NCBI GenBank assembly: GCA_005402585.1
Contig: BIFP01000019.1
Coordinates: 1 to 64,000, forward strand
Source of the DNA: Micromonosporaceae bacterium KJ-029
GTDB taxonomy: Bacteria > Actinomycetota > Actinomycetes > Mycobacteriales > Micromonosporaceae
Direction: 5' to 3'
Length of the DNA stretch: 64,000 nt
Positions within the stretch are counted from its first letter, which is position 1; each line of letters opens with the position of its first letter. The notes below the pieces were generated by a model. It saw only the letters and a list, made by a program, of their open reading frames with translations, was not told the DNA's origin and did not search any database. The translations under genes were made by a program, and so were the position numbers. Of this stretch, positions 1 through 10,285 are shown piece after piece.

Positions 1-320
1 CCGAACTAGACACTCAGATGATCACCGATGAGCTGCGAGCCCTTCACCCTCGGGTCGACTCCAGCCGCGAACCCCGCTCAAGTTCGAAGAGCCGACATCA
101 CGCTCGTGAGAAGGATGTGGCCCCAGGGCCAGCCCAGGGCTCCGGACGGCAGAGGGCAGGGCGGCGGCAGGCGGGGCGACGGCGGGGAGGGCTGCGGCGG
201 GGAGGGCCGCGGCGGGGAGGGCCGCGGCGGGGAGGGCCGCGGCGGGGAGGGCCGCGGCGGGGAGGGCTGCGGGGGCACGGCGGCGCGTGGTGGACGGGGG
301 TAGGCGGTAACGTCGGCATC
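1..320. other. Left-edge stretch without a supported gene
   Basis: No convincing coding region is seen before the Maf start. An open frame runs in phase into Maf from the left, but it consists of Arg/Gly-rich translation of a G-rich minisatellite and has no family resemblance. The first ten bases include a TAG that could end a gene lying to the left, which cannot be judged from here. Confidence 0.5.
181..270. repeat. 15-bp G-rich minisatellite, six perfect-length copies
   Basis: Six back-to-back copies of GGCGGGGAGGGCYGC fill this interval. The first and last copies carry CTGC and the four inner copies CCGC. The unit is five codons long, so it opens frames on both strands (GGEGR-type on plus, PSPPR-type on minus), but neither looks like a real protein. 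The GGGG-A-GGG runs give the plus strand clear G-quadruplex potential. It lies about 60 bases before the Maf start. Confidence 0.9.
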
Positions 321-332
321 GTGCCTGATGCC

Positions 333-977
333 ATGCCGCTCCGCCTCGTGCTCGCCTCGGCGAGCCCTGCCCGCCGCAAGTCCCTACAGGCCGCCGGCAT
401 CGAACCGGAGGTGCTGGTCAGTGGGGTCGACGAATCGCTCGTGGTGACCGAGCGAGCCGAGGATCTCTGCCTGGAGTTGGCCCGGCTGAAGGCGCAGGCT
501 GTGCTGACCCGGTTGCGGCCCACCGACGACGAGCGCACGCTCGTGCTGGGTTGCGACTCCGTGCTCGCCTTCGACGGGGAGATTCTCGGCAAGCCCGACG
601 ATCCGGCCGACGCTACCCGGCGGTGGAAGCGGATGCGCGGCCGTAGCGGCGTGCTGCACAGCGGCCATTGTCTCGTCGACATCGTGGCCGGGCGTCGCGC
701 GGAGGCGGTGGCCTCGACGGTGGTCCACTTCGCCGACATCAGCGACCACGAGATTGCCACGTACGTCGGCACCGGCGAGCCGCTCGCGGTGGCCGGCGCG
801 TTCACGATCGACGGGCTCGGCGGGCCCTTCGTGGAACGGATCGAGGGCGATCCGGGCACCGTGGTCGGGCTGTCCCTACCACTGTTGCGGCGCCTGCTCG
901 CCGAACTGGACCTGCGGATCACCGATCTGTGGACGAAGGTCGCGCCCGGCAACCAGTTGGTCGAGCCGCTCGGCTAG
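333..977 (+). CDS. maf: Maf family nucleotide pyrophosphatase
   Basis: Maf proteins hydrolyse non-canonical or surplus nucleoside triphosphates to monophosphates in the cytosol. The N-terminus LRLVLASASPARRKSL is the family signature, with SPARR as the phosphate-binding element, and the GCDSVLAFDGEILGKP segment carries the acidic catalytic region. With the ATG at 333 the protein is 214 residues, the normal length; an in-frame GTG at 321 would add four. The frame stays open further upstream only through repeat DNA. In mycobacteria maf lies near accA3, and an accA3-type gene is also found 4 kb downstream here. The exact start is the main uncertainty. Confidence 0.93.
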   Translation: MPLRLVLASASPARRKSLQAAGIEPEVLVSGVDESLVVTERAEDLCLELARLKAQAVLTRLRPTDDERTLVLGCDSVLAFDGEILGKPDDPADATRRWKRMRGRSGVLHSGHCLVDIVAGRRAEAVASTVVHFADISDHEIATYVGTGEPLAVAGAFTIDGLGGPFVERIEGDPGTVVGLSLPLLRRLLAELDLRITDLWTKVAPGNQLVEPLG

Positions 978-986
978 CGTCCGAGC

Positions 987-1640
987 ATGACGCTCAAGTC
1001 GATACCGCTCACCGACGAGCTGCACACATACCTCATCGCGCACGGCGCCCCGCCCGACGCGGTCGTCCGCGACCTGGCCGAGGAGACGTTGGCGCTGCTG
1101 CCCGAACGCGCCTCGATGCAGGTCGCGCCCGAACAGGCCGCCTTCCTGACGTTCCTGACCCGGCTGCTCGGTGCCCGGCACGCGGTGGAGGTGGGCACCT
1201 TCACCGGGCTCTCCTCGCTGGCGATCGCCCGTGGGCTGGCCGAGGGCGGGCGGTTGACCTGCTTCGACATCTCCGAGGAGTACACCAGCGTGGCGCGCCG
1301 CTACTGGGCGCGGGCCGGGGTGGACGACCGGATCGAGCTGCGGATCGGCCCGGCCGGTGACACGCTGCGGGAGTTGCCGAACGAACGGTACCTGGACTTC
1401 GCCTTCATCGACGCCGACAAGACCGGCTACCCGGTCTACTGGGCCGAGTTGGTGCCCCGGATGCGGCCGGGCGGGGTGATCGCGGTCGACAACGTGCTGC
1501 GGCACGGACGGGTGATCGCGCCGCGGAGCGTCGACGACCGGGCGATCGCGGCGTTCAACGACGACGTGCTGGCTGACGTGCGAGTGGACGCGGTGATGCT
1601 GCCGATCGCCGACGGCCTGACCCTCGCGTACGTGCGCTGA
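987..1640 (+). CDS. SAM-dependent class I O-methyltransferase
   Basis: A 217-residue protein of the CCoAOMT-like (Methyltransf_3) family. The glycine-rich SAM loop is EVGTFTGLSSLAIARG around residues 68-83. FIDADKTGYPVYW followed by RPGGVIAVDNVL carries the metal- and substrate-side Asp/Asn residues of this family. It likely methylates a catechol-type hydroxyl on a small molecule; the substrate cannot be read from sequence. It follows maf by 9 bases on the same strand, so co-transcription is likely. Actinobacteria commonly carry this gene as a housekeeping paralogue, so a link to secondary metabolism should not be assumed. Confidence 0.9.
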   Translation: MTLKSIPLTDELHTYLIAHGAPPDAVVRDLAEETLALLPERASMQVAPEQAAFLTFLTRLLGARHAVEVGTFTGLSSLAIARGLAEGGRLTCFDISEEYTSVARRYWARAGVDDRIELRIGPAGDTLRELPNERYLDFAFIDADKTGYPVYWAELVPRMRPGGVIAVDNVLRHGRVIAPRSVDDRAIAAFNDDVLADVRVDAVMLPIADGLTLAYVR

Positions 1641-1664
1641 CCCGCCACGCCGGCCGGCGCCCGG

Positions 1665-2891
1665 TCAGGCCGGCGCCGGGGCCGGCTTCTCGACGGGCGC
1701 CGGAACCGGCAGGGCGCGGCCGAGCCGTACCGCGAGCAGCACAGCCACCGCGATGAAGCCGGGCAGCAGCAGGAACGCCAGGTGCGGACCGACGCCGTCG
1801 GCCACCCAGCCGAGCGCAACCGGCGCGATCCCGAAACCAACCCCCATCGAGTACGCGGACCAGCCCGCCGCCTGGTCCGCGGCGTCACCGGCGACGGCGA
1901 GGGCGAGGGAGATGGCCAGCGGATAGTGCAACGCGTTGCCGAGGCCCAGCACCACCAGACCGGTGACCGCCAGCCAGCCCGCCGTGGCGACCCAGAACAC
2001 GGTGAACCCGGCCAGCGACACGCCCAGCGCGGCGAGTAGGAGCGGCACCGGCCGGAAACGCAGGGCGACGCGTCCCCCGACGAGCCGGCCGACGAACATG
2101 CCGCAGACGATCGCGGCCACCGCCGCTGAGGCGCCACCGGGAGCCATCCCGGCGTGGGAGCGCAGCACGTCGGCGGTCCACAGTGACAGGCAGACCTCGA
2201 TCGAACCGGTGACCGCCATCAGCACCCAGGCCAGCCAGTACGCCCGGGGCAGCGGCCGGTTGGCCCGGGGAACCGCCACTGTCACCCGCGTCCGTGCGGC
2301 CGCCCCGGCGGTGGCCGCCATCGGCCGGCGTTCGCGCAGGACCAGGGCGGCGAGGGCGACCAGCGCGATCAGGCCGACCACGACGGCCAAGGCCGGCCGC
2401 CAGCCCCAGCCGGCGTTGACGCTGATGCCGATCACCAGTGGGGCGAGGATCCCCATGCCGGCGCACGCGGCGTTGGCCTCGGCCAGCGCGGCCGGAGCGG
2501 CCGGCCCGTGCCGGGCGGTGAGCACCACGTTCACGCCGCTGACCACCTGCGTGCCGGCGGCGGAGATCAGGATGACGACGGCGATCGTGGCGGGCAGGGG
2601 TCGCAGCAGGGCGAACCCGGCCACCCCGGCGGCCACCCCGGCCAGCCCGAGCCAGATCGTCGGCGTCCGGCCGAACCGGCGGACGGTCGGGGCGAACAGC
2701 GCGCCGCCGGCCAGCGCACCGACCGCGAGGCCGGTGCTGTGCAGGCCGGCGACGGCGGCCGTGGTGCCCTGCTCGTCGCGGAGCAGCGGTACCACCGGCC
2801 CGAAGCCGTAGAGGAAGAAGCCCCAGAGCCCGAGCTGGGCGTACGCGAGCCAGGTGATCCGGTCGTGGATGAGGCGGGGCACGCGCCCCAC
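1665..2891 (-). CDS. MFS transporter
   Basis: A 408-residue major facilitator superfamily permease with about twelve hydrophobic segments in two six-helix halves, consistent with an inner-membrane drug or metabolite exporter. The N-terminal half has LGLWGFFLYGFGPVVPLL and the second half reopens near VLMAVTGSIEVCLSLW. The GTG at 2891 is used here; a second in-frame GTG three codons later is possible. It converges with the O-methyltransferase, 24 bases apart. It does not overlap the ABC-2 pair behind it, and a -10-like TAGCGT immediately before the start suggests its own promoter. Substrate unknown. Confidence 0.88.
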   Translation of the reverse strand: MGRVPRLIHDRITWLAYAQLGLWGFFLYGFGPVVPLLRDEQGTTAAVAGLHSTGLAVGALAGGALFAPTVRRFGRTPTIWLGLAGVAAGVAGFALLRPLPATIAVVILISAAGTQVVSGVNVVLTARHGPAAPAALAEANAACAGMGILAPLVIGISVNAGWGWRPALAVVVGLIALVALAALVLRERRPMAATAGAAARTRVTVAVPRANRPLPRAYWLAWVLMAVTGSIEVCLSLWTADVLRSHAGMAPGGASAAVAAIVCGMFVGRLVGGRVALRFRPVPLLLAALGVSLAGFTVFWVATAGWLAVTGLVVLGLGNALHYPLAISLALAVAGDAADQAAGWSAYSMGVGFGIAPVALGWVADGVGPHLAFLLLPGFIAVAVLLAVRLGRALPVPAPVEKPAPAPA

Positions 2892-2915
2892 GCTACAAGC
2901 GCGTGGTCCCTTCTC

Positions 2916-3671
2916 TCACCGGACGCTGCGGGCGAACTGGCGGGCGGCCCAGTAGACGCCGGCGGCGGCGAGCACCGTGATGATGGTCAGCCCCTGCCAG
3001 ACCCGGTCGTTGCTGATGTCGCCGTTGAACAGCGCCCGGGTGCCCTCGACCGCCCAGGAGAACGGGTTCCACTTGGCGACGCCCTGCAACCAGCCGGGTG
3101 CGAAGGCGAGCGGCAGCAGGATGCCGGAGAGCAGCAGCACCGGCTGGGCCACCGTGTTCATCAGCGGGGCCAGGGCATCCTCGCTCTTCACCTTCAGCGC
3201 CACCCCGTAGGAGACCGCCGAGGTCATCAACGCGATCAGGGCGAGCATGAGGTACGCCAGCAGCAGGTCACCGATGAAGACGCGCAGGTCGAACAGGAGC
3301 GCGAGCAGGGTGATGATGACCGCCTGGGCCATCAGCGACACCACGTCGCGCAGGGAGCGGCCGAGCAGTAGGGCGAGCCGGCTGACCGGGGTGACCCGGG
3401 ACCGCTCGATCACTCCGGCGCGCAGCTCGGCGATCAGGCCGAAGCCCTGGAACAGGCCGCCGAAGATGGCCAGCAGCACCAGCAGGCCGGGCACGAAGAT
3501 CTTGTATGCCTCGGCCTGGGTCGGCGCGTTCAGCGCGGGCTTGAGCAGCGGGGCGAACAGGAGCAGGTACATCACCGGCTGGAAGACGCCGACGAAGACC
3601 CACACGGGGTTACGCAGCAGCAGGTGGAGCTGCCGTTGGAAGATCAGCCAGGTATCCCGGGCGAGTTTCAT
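2916..3671 (-). CDS. ABC-2 type exporter permease (DrrB-like)
   Basis: Membrane partner of the ATPase encoded immediately upstream. The 251-residue protein has six hydrophobic helices and the ABC-2 signature in the segment PFSWAVEGTRALFNGD near the C-terminus. The start is the ATG at 3671, preceded by CCAGGAGAACTC, a good ribosome site. Open frame upstream of this belongs to the opposite phase of the ATPase gene and is not part of the protein. The 17-base gap to the ATPase stop indicates one operon. DrrAB-type pairs export daunorubicin or other hydrophobic compounds, but the substrate is unknown. Confidence 0.9.
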   Translation of the reverse strand: MKLARDTWLIFQRQLHLLLRNPVWVFVGVFQPVMYLLLFAPLLKPALNAPTQAEAYKIFVPGLLVLLAIFGGLFQGFGLIAELRAGVIERSRVTPVSRLALLLGRSLRDVVSLMAQAVIITLLALLFDLRVFIGDLLLAYLMLALIALMTSAVSYGVALKVKSEDALAPLMNTVAQPVLLLSGILLPLAFAPGWLQGVAKWNPFSWAVEGTRALFNGDISNDRVWQGLTIITVLAAAGVYWAARQFARSVR

Positions 3672-3688
3672 GAGTTCTCCTGGTCGGG

Positions 3689-4648
3689 TCAGGACTCGCG
3701 CAGCGAGCGGCCGGTCTTGGTGAGGAAGACGTCGTCGAGGCTCGGGCGGTGCAGCTCGATCGACTTCAGGTCGAGCCCGGCGCCGTCGATTCGCCGCAGG
3801 ATGCGCGGGATGGCGGTGGCACCCTCGTCCACGAACAGGCGCAGGCCGCCCTCTTCGAGGACCTCCAGCCGGTTGACGTACTCCTCGCCGTCGAGCAGCT
3901 TCGCGGCCTCGCCGGTGGCGGCCAGATCCAGGCCGACCTGCACCACGTCTCCGGAGATCTCGCGCTTGAGGTCGGTCGGCGTCCCCTCGGCGACCACCTC
4001 GCCGTGATCCATGATCGCGATCCGGTCGCAGAGCGCGTCGGCCTCGTCGAGGTAGTGCGTGGTGATGAAGACCGTCATCCCGTCGGTACGCAGCCGCCGG
4101 ATCTCGTCCCACATGTGTGCCCGGCTCTGCGGGTCGAGCCCGGTGGTGGGCTCGTCCAGGAAGACGATCTTCGGCTCGTGGATGATGCCGAGCGCGATCT
4201 CGACCCGGCGCCGCTGGCCGCCGGAGTACGTCTTGCACTTGCGGTCGGCGAACTCGGTGAGCTGGAACGCCTCCAGCGCGCGGGCGGCCCGGCGGTGCGC
4301 CTCGGCCTTGGCGATGCCGTACATCCGGGCGTGGAGCACCAGCTCCTCCCGGGCGGTCGACTCGTCCCAGGTGCTGCCGCCCTGGGCGACGTAGCCGATC
4401 CGACGGCGTACCTCACCCGGGTCCTTGAGCAGGTCGGCACCGGCGATGGTGGCCTCGCCGCCGTCCGGCTCGATCAGTGTCGCCAGCATCCGGAGGGTGG
4501 TGGTCTTGCCGGCGCCGTTCGGGCCGAGGAACCCGAAGATCTCACCTGCCGTGACGTCCAGGTCGACGCCACGTACCGCCTCGACCGTCTTCGTCTCCCG
4601 ACCGGCCCGGCTGCGGAACGACTTCCGCAGCCCCCTGGTCTCGATCAT
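3689..4648 (-). CDS. ABC exporter ATPase (DrrA-like)
   Basis: A 319-residue ATPase of the drug-export (DrrA/CcmA) group. Walker A is GPNGAGKTTT, the signature is YSGGQRRRVEIA and Walker B is IVFLDEPTTGLDP, followed by the switch His in ITTHYLDEADALCDR. The C-terminal ~90 residues form the accessory domain typical of DrrA. The ATG at 4648 (MIETRGLRKSF) has GGGGAG five bases upstream; an in-frame ATG at 4681 lacks a better site. It drives the permease encoded just downstream. The operon converges on the MFS gene and is divergent from accA3. Confidence 0.93.
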   Translation of the reverse strand: MIETRGLRKSFRSRAGRETKTVEAVRGVDLDVTAGEIFGFLGPNGAGKTTTLRMLATLIEPDGGEATIAGADLLKDPGEVRRRIGYVAQGGSTWDESTAREELVLHARMYGIAKAEAHRRAARALEAFQLTEFADRKCKTYSGGQRRRVEIALGIIHEPKIVFLDEPTTGLDPQSRAHMWDEIRRLRTDGMTVFITTHYLDEADALCDRIAIMDHGEVVAEGTPTDLKREISGDVVQVGLDLAATGEAAKLLDGEEYVNRLEVLEEGGLRLFVDEGATAIPRILRRIDGAGLDLKSIELHRPSLDDVFLTKTGRSLRES

Positions 4649-4832
4649 CTCTACTCCCCGCTCGCGGCCTTCGTCGGCCATCATCGTCACTGGCACTTGA
4701 CCACATCCGTACGACACCACGCCGGCCGCGACCTGGATCGGACAGTGCGGCATCCCACACTGAGCGATCGTTTGGGCCGCCAGGGTGACCTATAAACTCC
4801 CGGTCAGTAACCGGCCGGGAGGAGCGACCAAG

Positions 4833-6584
4833 GTGCGCAAGGTACTCATCGCCAACCGGGGCGAGATCGCGGTTCGGGTCATCCGCGCCTGCCAGGACGC
4901 CGGCCTGGACAGCGTCGCGGTGTACGCGGACTCCGATCGGGAGGCCCTGCACGCCACGCTCGCCGACGAAGCGTACGCCCTCGGGGGCGACACCGCCGCC
5001 GATACCTACCTGCGGATCGACAAGCTGATCGATGTCGCCACCCGGTCCGGCGCCGACGCCGTCCACCCCGGATACGGCTTCCTGGCCGAGAACGCCGACT
5101 TCGCCCAGGCCGTCATCGACGCCGGGCTGACCTGGATCGGTCCCACCCCGCAGGCGATCCGGGACCTCGGTGACAAGGTCACCGCGCGGCATATCGCCCA
5201 GCGCGCCGGCGCACCCCTGGTACCGGGCACCCCCGACCCGGTCGGCGGCCCGGACGAGGTGATGGCCTTCGCCGTCGACCACGGCCTGCCGGTGGCGATC
5301 AAGGCGGCCTTCGGCGGTGGTGGGCGTGGCCTGAAGGTGGCCCGCACGATGGAGGAGATCCCGCAGCTGTTCGAGTCGGCCACCCGCGAGGCGGTCGCCG
5401 CGTTCGGCCGGGGTGAGTGCTTCGTCGAGCGGTACCTCGACCAGCCGCGCCACGTCGAGGCGCAGGTCCTGGCCGACCAGCACGGCAACGTGATCGTGGT
5501 GGGCACCCGGGACTGCTCGTTGCAGCGCCGGCACCAGAAGCTGGTCGAGGAGGCGCCGGCGCCGTTCCTCACCGCCGAGCAGCGGGCCCAGATCCACGAC
5601 AGCGCCAAGGCGATCTGCCGGGAGGCCGGCTACCACGGCGCCGGCACGGTCGAGTACCTGGTCGGCAACGACGGCACCATCTCCTTCCTGGAGGTCAACA
5701 CCCGGCTCCAGGTGGAGCACCCGGTCACCGAGGAGACCGCCGGCATCGACCTGGTGCGCGAGCAGTTCCGGATCGCCGACGGCGAGAAGCTGCGGTTCAC
5801 CGCGGACCCGACCCCGCGCGGGCACTCCATCGAGTTCCGGATCAACGGCGAGGACCCGGGCCGGAACTTCCTGCCCGCCCCCGGCACGGTCACCGCACTG
5901 CGGCTGCCCACCGGCCCCGGCGTACGGGTGGACACCGGCATCTCGGCCGGCGACGTGATCGGCGGCAACTTCGACTCGCTGCTGGCCAAGGTGATCGTCA
6001 CCGGCGAGACCCGGGCCGAGGCGCTGGAGCGGGCCCGCCGGGCGCTGGACGAGATGGTCGTGGAGGGGATGGCCACCGCGCTGCCGTTCCACCGCCTGGT
6101 GGTCCGCGACCCCGCGTTCACCGCCGAGCCGTTCGCCGTGCACACCCGCTGGATCGAGACCGAGTTCGACAACACCGTGCCGCCGTTCACCGCCGCGGCC
6201 GGCGCCGTCGCGGGTCCGGCCGAGCGCGAGACCGTCGTGGTCGAGGTGGGCGGCAAGCGGCTGGAGGTCACCCTCCCCGCCGGCCTCGGCGCCGGTACGA
6301 CCACCGCCGCGCCCACGGCGCGGAAGCCCGCCCGCCGGGCCGGCGGTGCCACGGCCGGCTCGGCGGCCAGCGGCGACGCGCTCACCTCCCCGATGCAGGG
6401 CACCATCGTCAAGATCGCGGTCGCCGAAGGGGACACCGTCGCCGAGGGGGACCTGGTCGTGGTGCTGGAGGCGATGAAGATGGAGCAGCCGTTGCACGCC
6501 CACAAGGCTGGCACGGTCAGCGGCCTGGCGGCCGAGGTCGGCGCGGTAATCACCGCCGGCGCCGCCATCTGCACCATCGCCTGA
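4833..6584 (+). CDS. accA3: Acyl-CoA carboxylase alpha subunit (biotin carboxylase plus BCCP)
   Basis: Carboxylates biotin and carries it to partner beta subunits that make malonyl-CoA or methylmalonyl-CoA for lipid and polyketide synthesis. The 583-residue protein has the biotin carboxylase N-domain ([17 protein letters not shown]), an ATP-grasp glycine loop ([12 protein letters not shown]), the [11 protein letters not shown] catalytic segment, and a C-terminal biotinyl domain with EAMKMEQP, where Lys is biotinylated. An Ala/Thr/Arg-rich linker joins the two parts. The GTG at 4833 follows GGGAGGAG and gives the canonical N-terminus. No beta subunit lies next to it. The stop is followed at once by a dispersed repeat. 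Confidence 0.96.
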   Translation: MRKVLIANRGEIAVRVIRACQDAGLDSVAVYADSDREALHATLADEAYALGGDTAADTYLRIDKLIDVATRSGADAVHPGYGFLAENADFAQAVIDAGLTWIGPTPQAIRDLGDKVTARHIAQRAGAPLVPGTPDPVGGPDEVMAFAVDHGLPVAIKAAFGGGGRGLKVARTMEEIPQLFESATREAVAAFGRGECFVERYLDQPRHVEAQVLADQHGNVIVVGTRDCSLQRRHQKLVEEAPAPFLTAEQRAQIHDSAKAICREAGYHGAGTVEYLVGNDGTISFLEVNTRLQVEHPVTEETAGIDLVREQFRIADGEKLRFTADPTPRGHSIEFRINGEDPGRNFLPAPGTVTALRLPTGPGVRVDTGISAGDVIGGNFDSLLAKVIVTGETRAEALERARRALDEMVVEGMATALPFHRLVVRDPAFTAEPFAVHTRWIETEFDNTVPPFTAAAGAVAGPAERETVVVEVGGKRLEVTLPAGLGAGTTTAAPTARKPARRAGGATAGSAASGDALTSPMQGTIVKIAVAEGDTVAEGDLVVVLEAMKMEQPLHAHKAGTVSGLAAEVGAVITAGAAICTIA

Positions 6585-6585
6585 G

Positions 6586-6643
6586 GTGTAAGGAAGGGCC
6601 CCCTGTTAACGCCTGCGGTAGAGCAGGGGCCCCTTGTTAACAG
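6586..6643 (+). repeat. 58-nt dispersed intergenic repeat, copy 1
   Basis: Two direct half-units with a 31-base period, each built from a GGGGCCCC-type palindrome followed by GTTAAC. It starts two bases after the accA3 stop and lies between convergent genes. A second copy of exactly the same length is at 29581-29638; the first 29 bases of the two copies are identical. The palindromic halves could fold as small hairpins and act as a terminator. Confidence 0.9.
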
Positions 6644-6686
6644 ACCGCAGCCCGCGCCGGCTCACCAGCGCAGGCCGGCGCCGCCG

Positions 6687-7583
6687 TCAGTGGAGGGCTT
6701 GGGCGGCGACCGCGCAGACGGCGGCGGTGAGCGCGGTCAGCACCTGCGAGTCGAGCCGCCAGTGCTGCCAGTACAGCGGGATGTCCACGGTGCGGCCGGG
6801 TGCGATGTCCACGCAGTGGCCGGCGGCCACGTCGCCGTCGGCGATCTGCTCGGGCACCAACCCCCAGCCGAGACCGAGCCGGATCGCCGCGCTGAACGCC
6901 GGCACCGACGGCACGTAGTGCACGGGTGGGTCCAGCGCACGCCCGGTCACCGTACGCAGGAACCGGTGTTGCACCCGGTCCTTGCGATCGAAGACCACCA
7001 CCGGCGCGTCGGCGAGCGCCTGGCGGGTGAGTCCTCCGGCGAACCACCGGTCCACCACCGGTGGTGCGGCCAGTGCCTGGTAGCGCATGGCGCCGAGGCG
7101 TCGCACCCGGCAGCCCTGGACCGCCTCGCGCTGTGCGGTCACCGCGGCCGTCACCTCGCCGGCGCGCAGCAGCTCGGCGCTGTGGTCCTGGTCGTCCTGA
7201 CGAAGGTCGAAGGAGAGTTCCGGCTCGGCCGGCAGCCGGGCCAGCGCCGTGGGGAACCAGGTGGCGAGCGAGTCGGCGTTGACCGCGACGGCGACCCGGG
7301 TACGACCACGGTCGCCGCCGAGCGGCCCCCGCGCGTCGGCCAGCGCCTCCCGTTCCAGCAGTGCGAGTTGACCGGCGAGGCGGAGCAGCGGGCGGCCGGC
7401 CTCGGTGGCGTCGCACGGCCGGTGGCGCCGGACGAGCACCTGCCCGACGGCCTCCTCCAGCGCCTTGATCCGTTGGCTCACCGCCGACGGAGTCACGTGC
7501 AGCAGGCGCGCCGCTGCCTCGAAGCTGCCCTCGGTGACGACCGCCGCGAGCGTACGGAGCTGGGTGGAGTCCAGGCCACTCAT
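6687..7583 (-). CDS. lysG: LysR-family regulator of the LysG/ArgP type
   Basis: A 298-residue LysR-type regulator. The N-terminal helix-turn-helix reads SFEAAARLLHVTPSAVSQRI, and the rest is the two-lobed effector-binding domain. It is divergent from a lysE-type exporter 69 bases away, the arrangement of Corynebacterium lysG/lysE and E. coli argP/argO, in which Lys, His or Arg activates the regulator to switch on amino acid export. The ATG at 7583 is chosen for the canonical N-terminus; a further in-frame ATG lies six codons upstream and neither has a clear ribosome site. The effector is inferred from the neighbour. Confidence 0.9.
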   Translation of the reverse strand: MSGLDSTQLRTLAAVVTEGSFEAAARLLHVTPSAVSQRIKALEEAVGQVLVRRHRPCDATEAGRPLLRLAGQLALLEREALADARGPLGGDRGRTRVAVAVNADSLATWFPTALARLPAEPELSFDLRQDDQDHSAELLRAGEVTAAVTAQREAVQGCRVRRLGAMRYQALAAPPVVDRWFAGGLTRQALADAPVVVFDRKDRVQHRFLRTVTGRALDPPVHYVPSVPAFSAAIRLGLGWGLVPEQIADGDVAAGHCVDIAPGRTVDIPLYWQHWRLDSQVLTALTAAVCAVAAQALH

Positions 7584-7597
7584 GAAAATGAGCTTAA

Positions 7598-9748
<2,151 letters not shown>

Positions 9749-9780
9749 GCCCGGCACCGGCGGCCCCGGAGCAAATTCGT

Positions 9781-9809
9781 TTGGCCCCTGACTATCAGGG
9801 CGCTAATCT
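9781..9809 (+). promoter_or_regulatory. Promoter with internal palindrome before the MarR gene
   Basis: A -35 TTGGCC (9781-9786) and a -10 TAATCT (9804-9809) are separated by 17 bases. Between them lies the perfect palindrome CCCTGA-CTA-TCAGGG (9786-9800). The -10 ends eight bases before the ATG, so the transcript would be nearly leaderless. A dyad inside the spacer is the usual place for autorepression by a MarR dimer. Confidence 0.7.
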
Positions 9810-9817
9810 TCGTTGCC

Positions 9818-10285
9818 ATGGGTCTGATCCAGCTAGCGGACGCGCCGCTCGGCCGGCTGATGGTGGTCGCCGGGCACCTCACCAGCCAGCGGTGGAACCG
9901 TTACCTCGCCGACGAACACGGCCTCACCCAGGCCGGAATGGTCACCCTGATGGCCCTCGCCCGGCACGGCGAGCTGCCGCACCGGACGGTGGCCGAGCTG
10001 TGCTTCGTCCGCCCGGCCACCCTCACCGGCATCGTCGACACGCTCGAACGCGACGGCCTGGTCGAGCGGCTACGCGACGCCGCCGACCGGCGCAGCGTCA
10101 AGCTCGCGCTGACCCCGGCCGGTCGGGCCCGGCTGGAGGCGCTCACCGCCGTGATCCAGTCGCCGCGGCCGCTCACGTCGGTCGACGCGGACCCGGAGAA
10201 GGCAGCCATCGTCCGGCGGTTCCTGCTTGAGGTCATCGGCAGCGGCGAGGATCCCGGCACGACGGCGGGAGGCCCGAGATGCTGA
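9818..10285 (+). CDS. MarR-family transcriptional regulator
   Basis: A 155-residue winged helix-turn-helix protein. The recognition region is around HRTVAELCFVRPATLTGIVD, and the wing is LRDAADRRSVKLALT with the DxRS motif of MarR proteins. Its stop overlaps the start of the first exporter gene by seven bases (ATGCTGA), so it heads a three-gene operon with two ABC half-transporters. MarR regulators that lead exporter operons usually repress the operon until a drug-like ligand binds. A palindrome in the promoter spacer is the likely operator. The ligand is unknown. Confidence 0.93.
   Translation: MGLIQLADAPLGRLMVVAGHLTSQRWNRYLADEHGLTQAGMVTLMALARHGELPHRTVAELCFVRPATLTGIVDTLERDGLVERLRDAADRRSVKLALTPAGRARLEALTAVIQSPRPLTSVDADPEKAAIVRRFLLEVIGSGEDPGTTAGGPRC

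Noticed and set aside
28..303. Gly/Glu/Arg repeat ORF at the left edge
   Set aside because: Translation of the 15-bp minisatellite only; the other strand gives an equally good Pro/Ser/Arg repeat.
3672..4238. N-terminal extension of the ABC-2 permease
   Set aside because: The open frame upstream is the other phase of the ATPase gene; a good ribosome site precedes the ATG at 3671.
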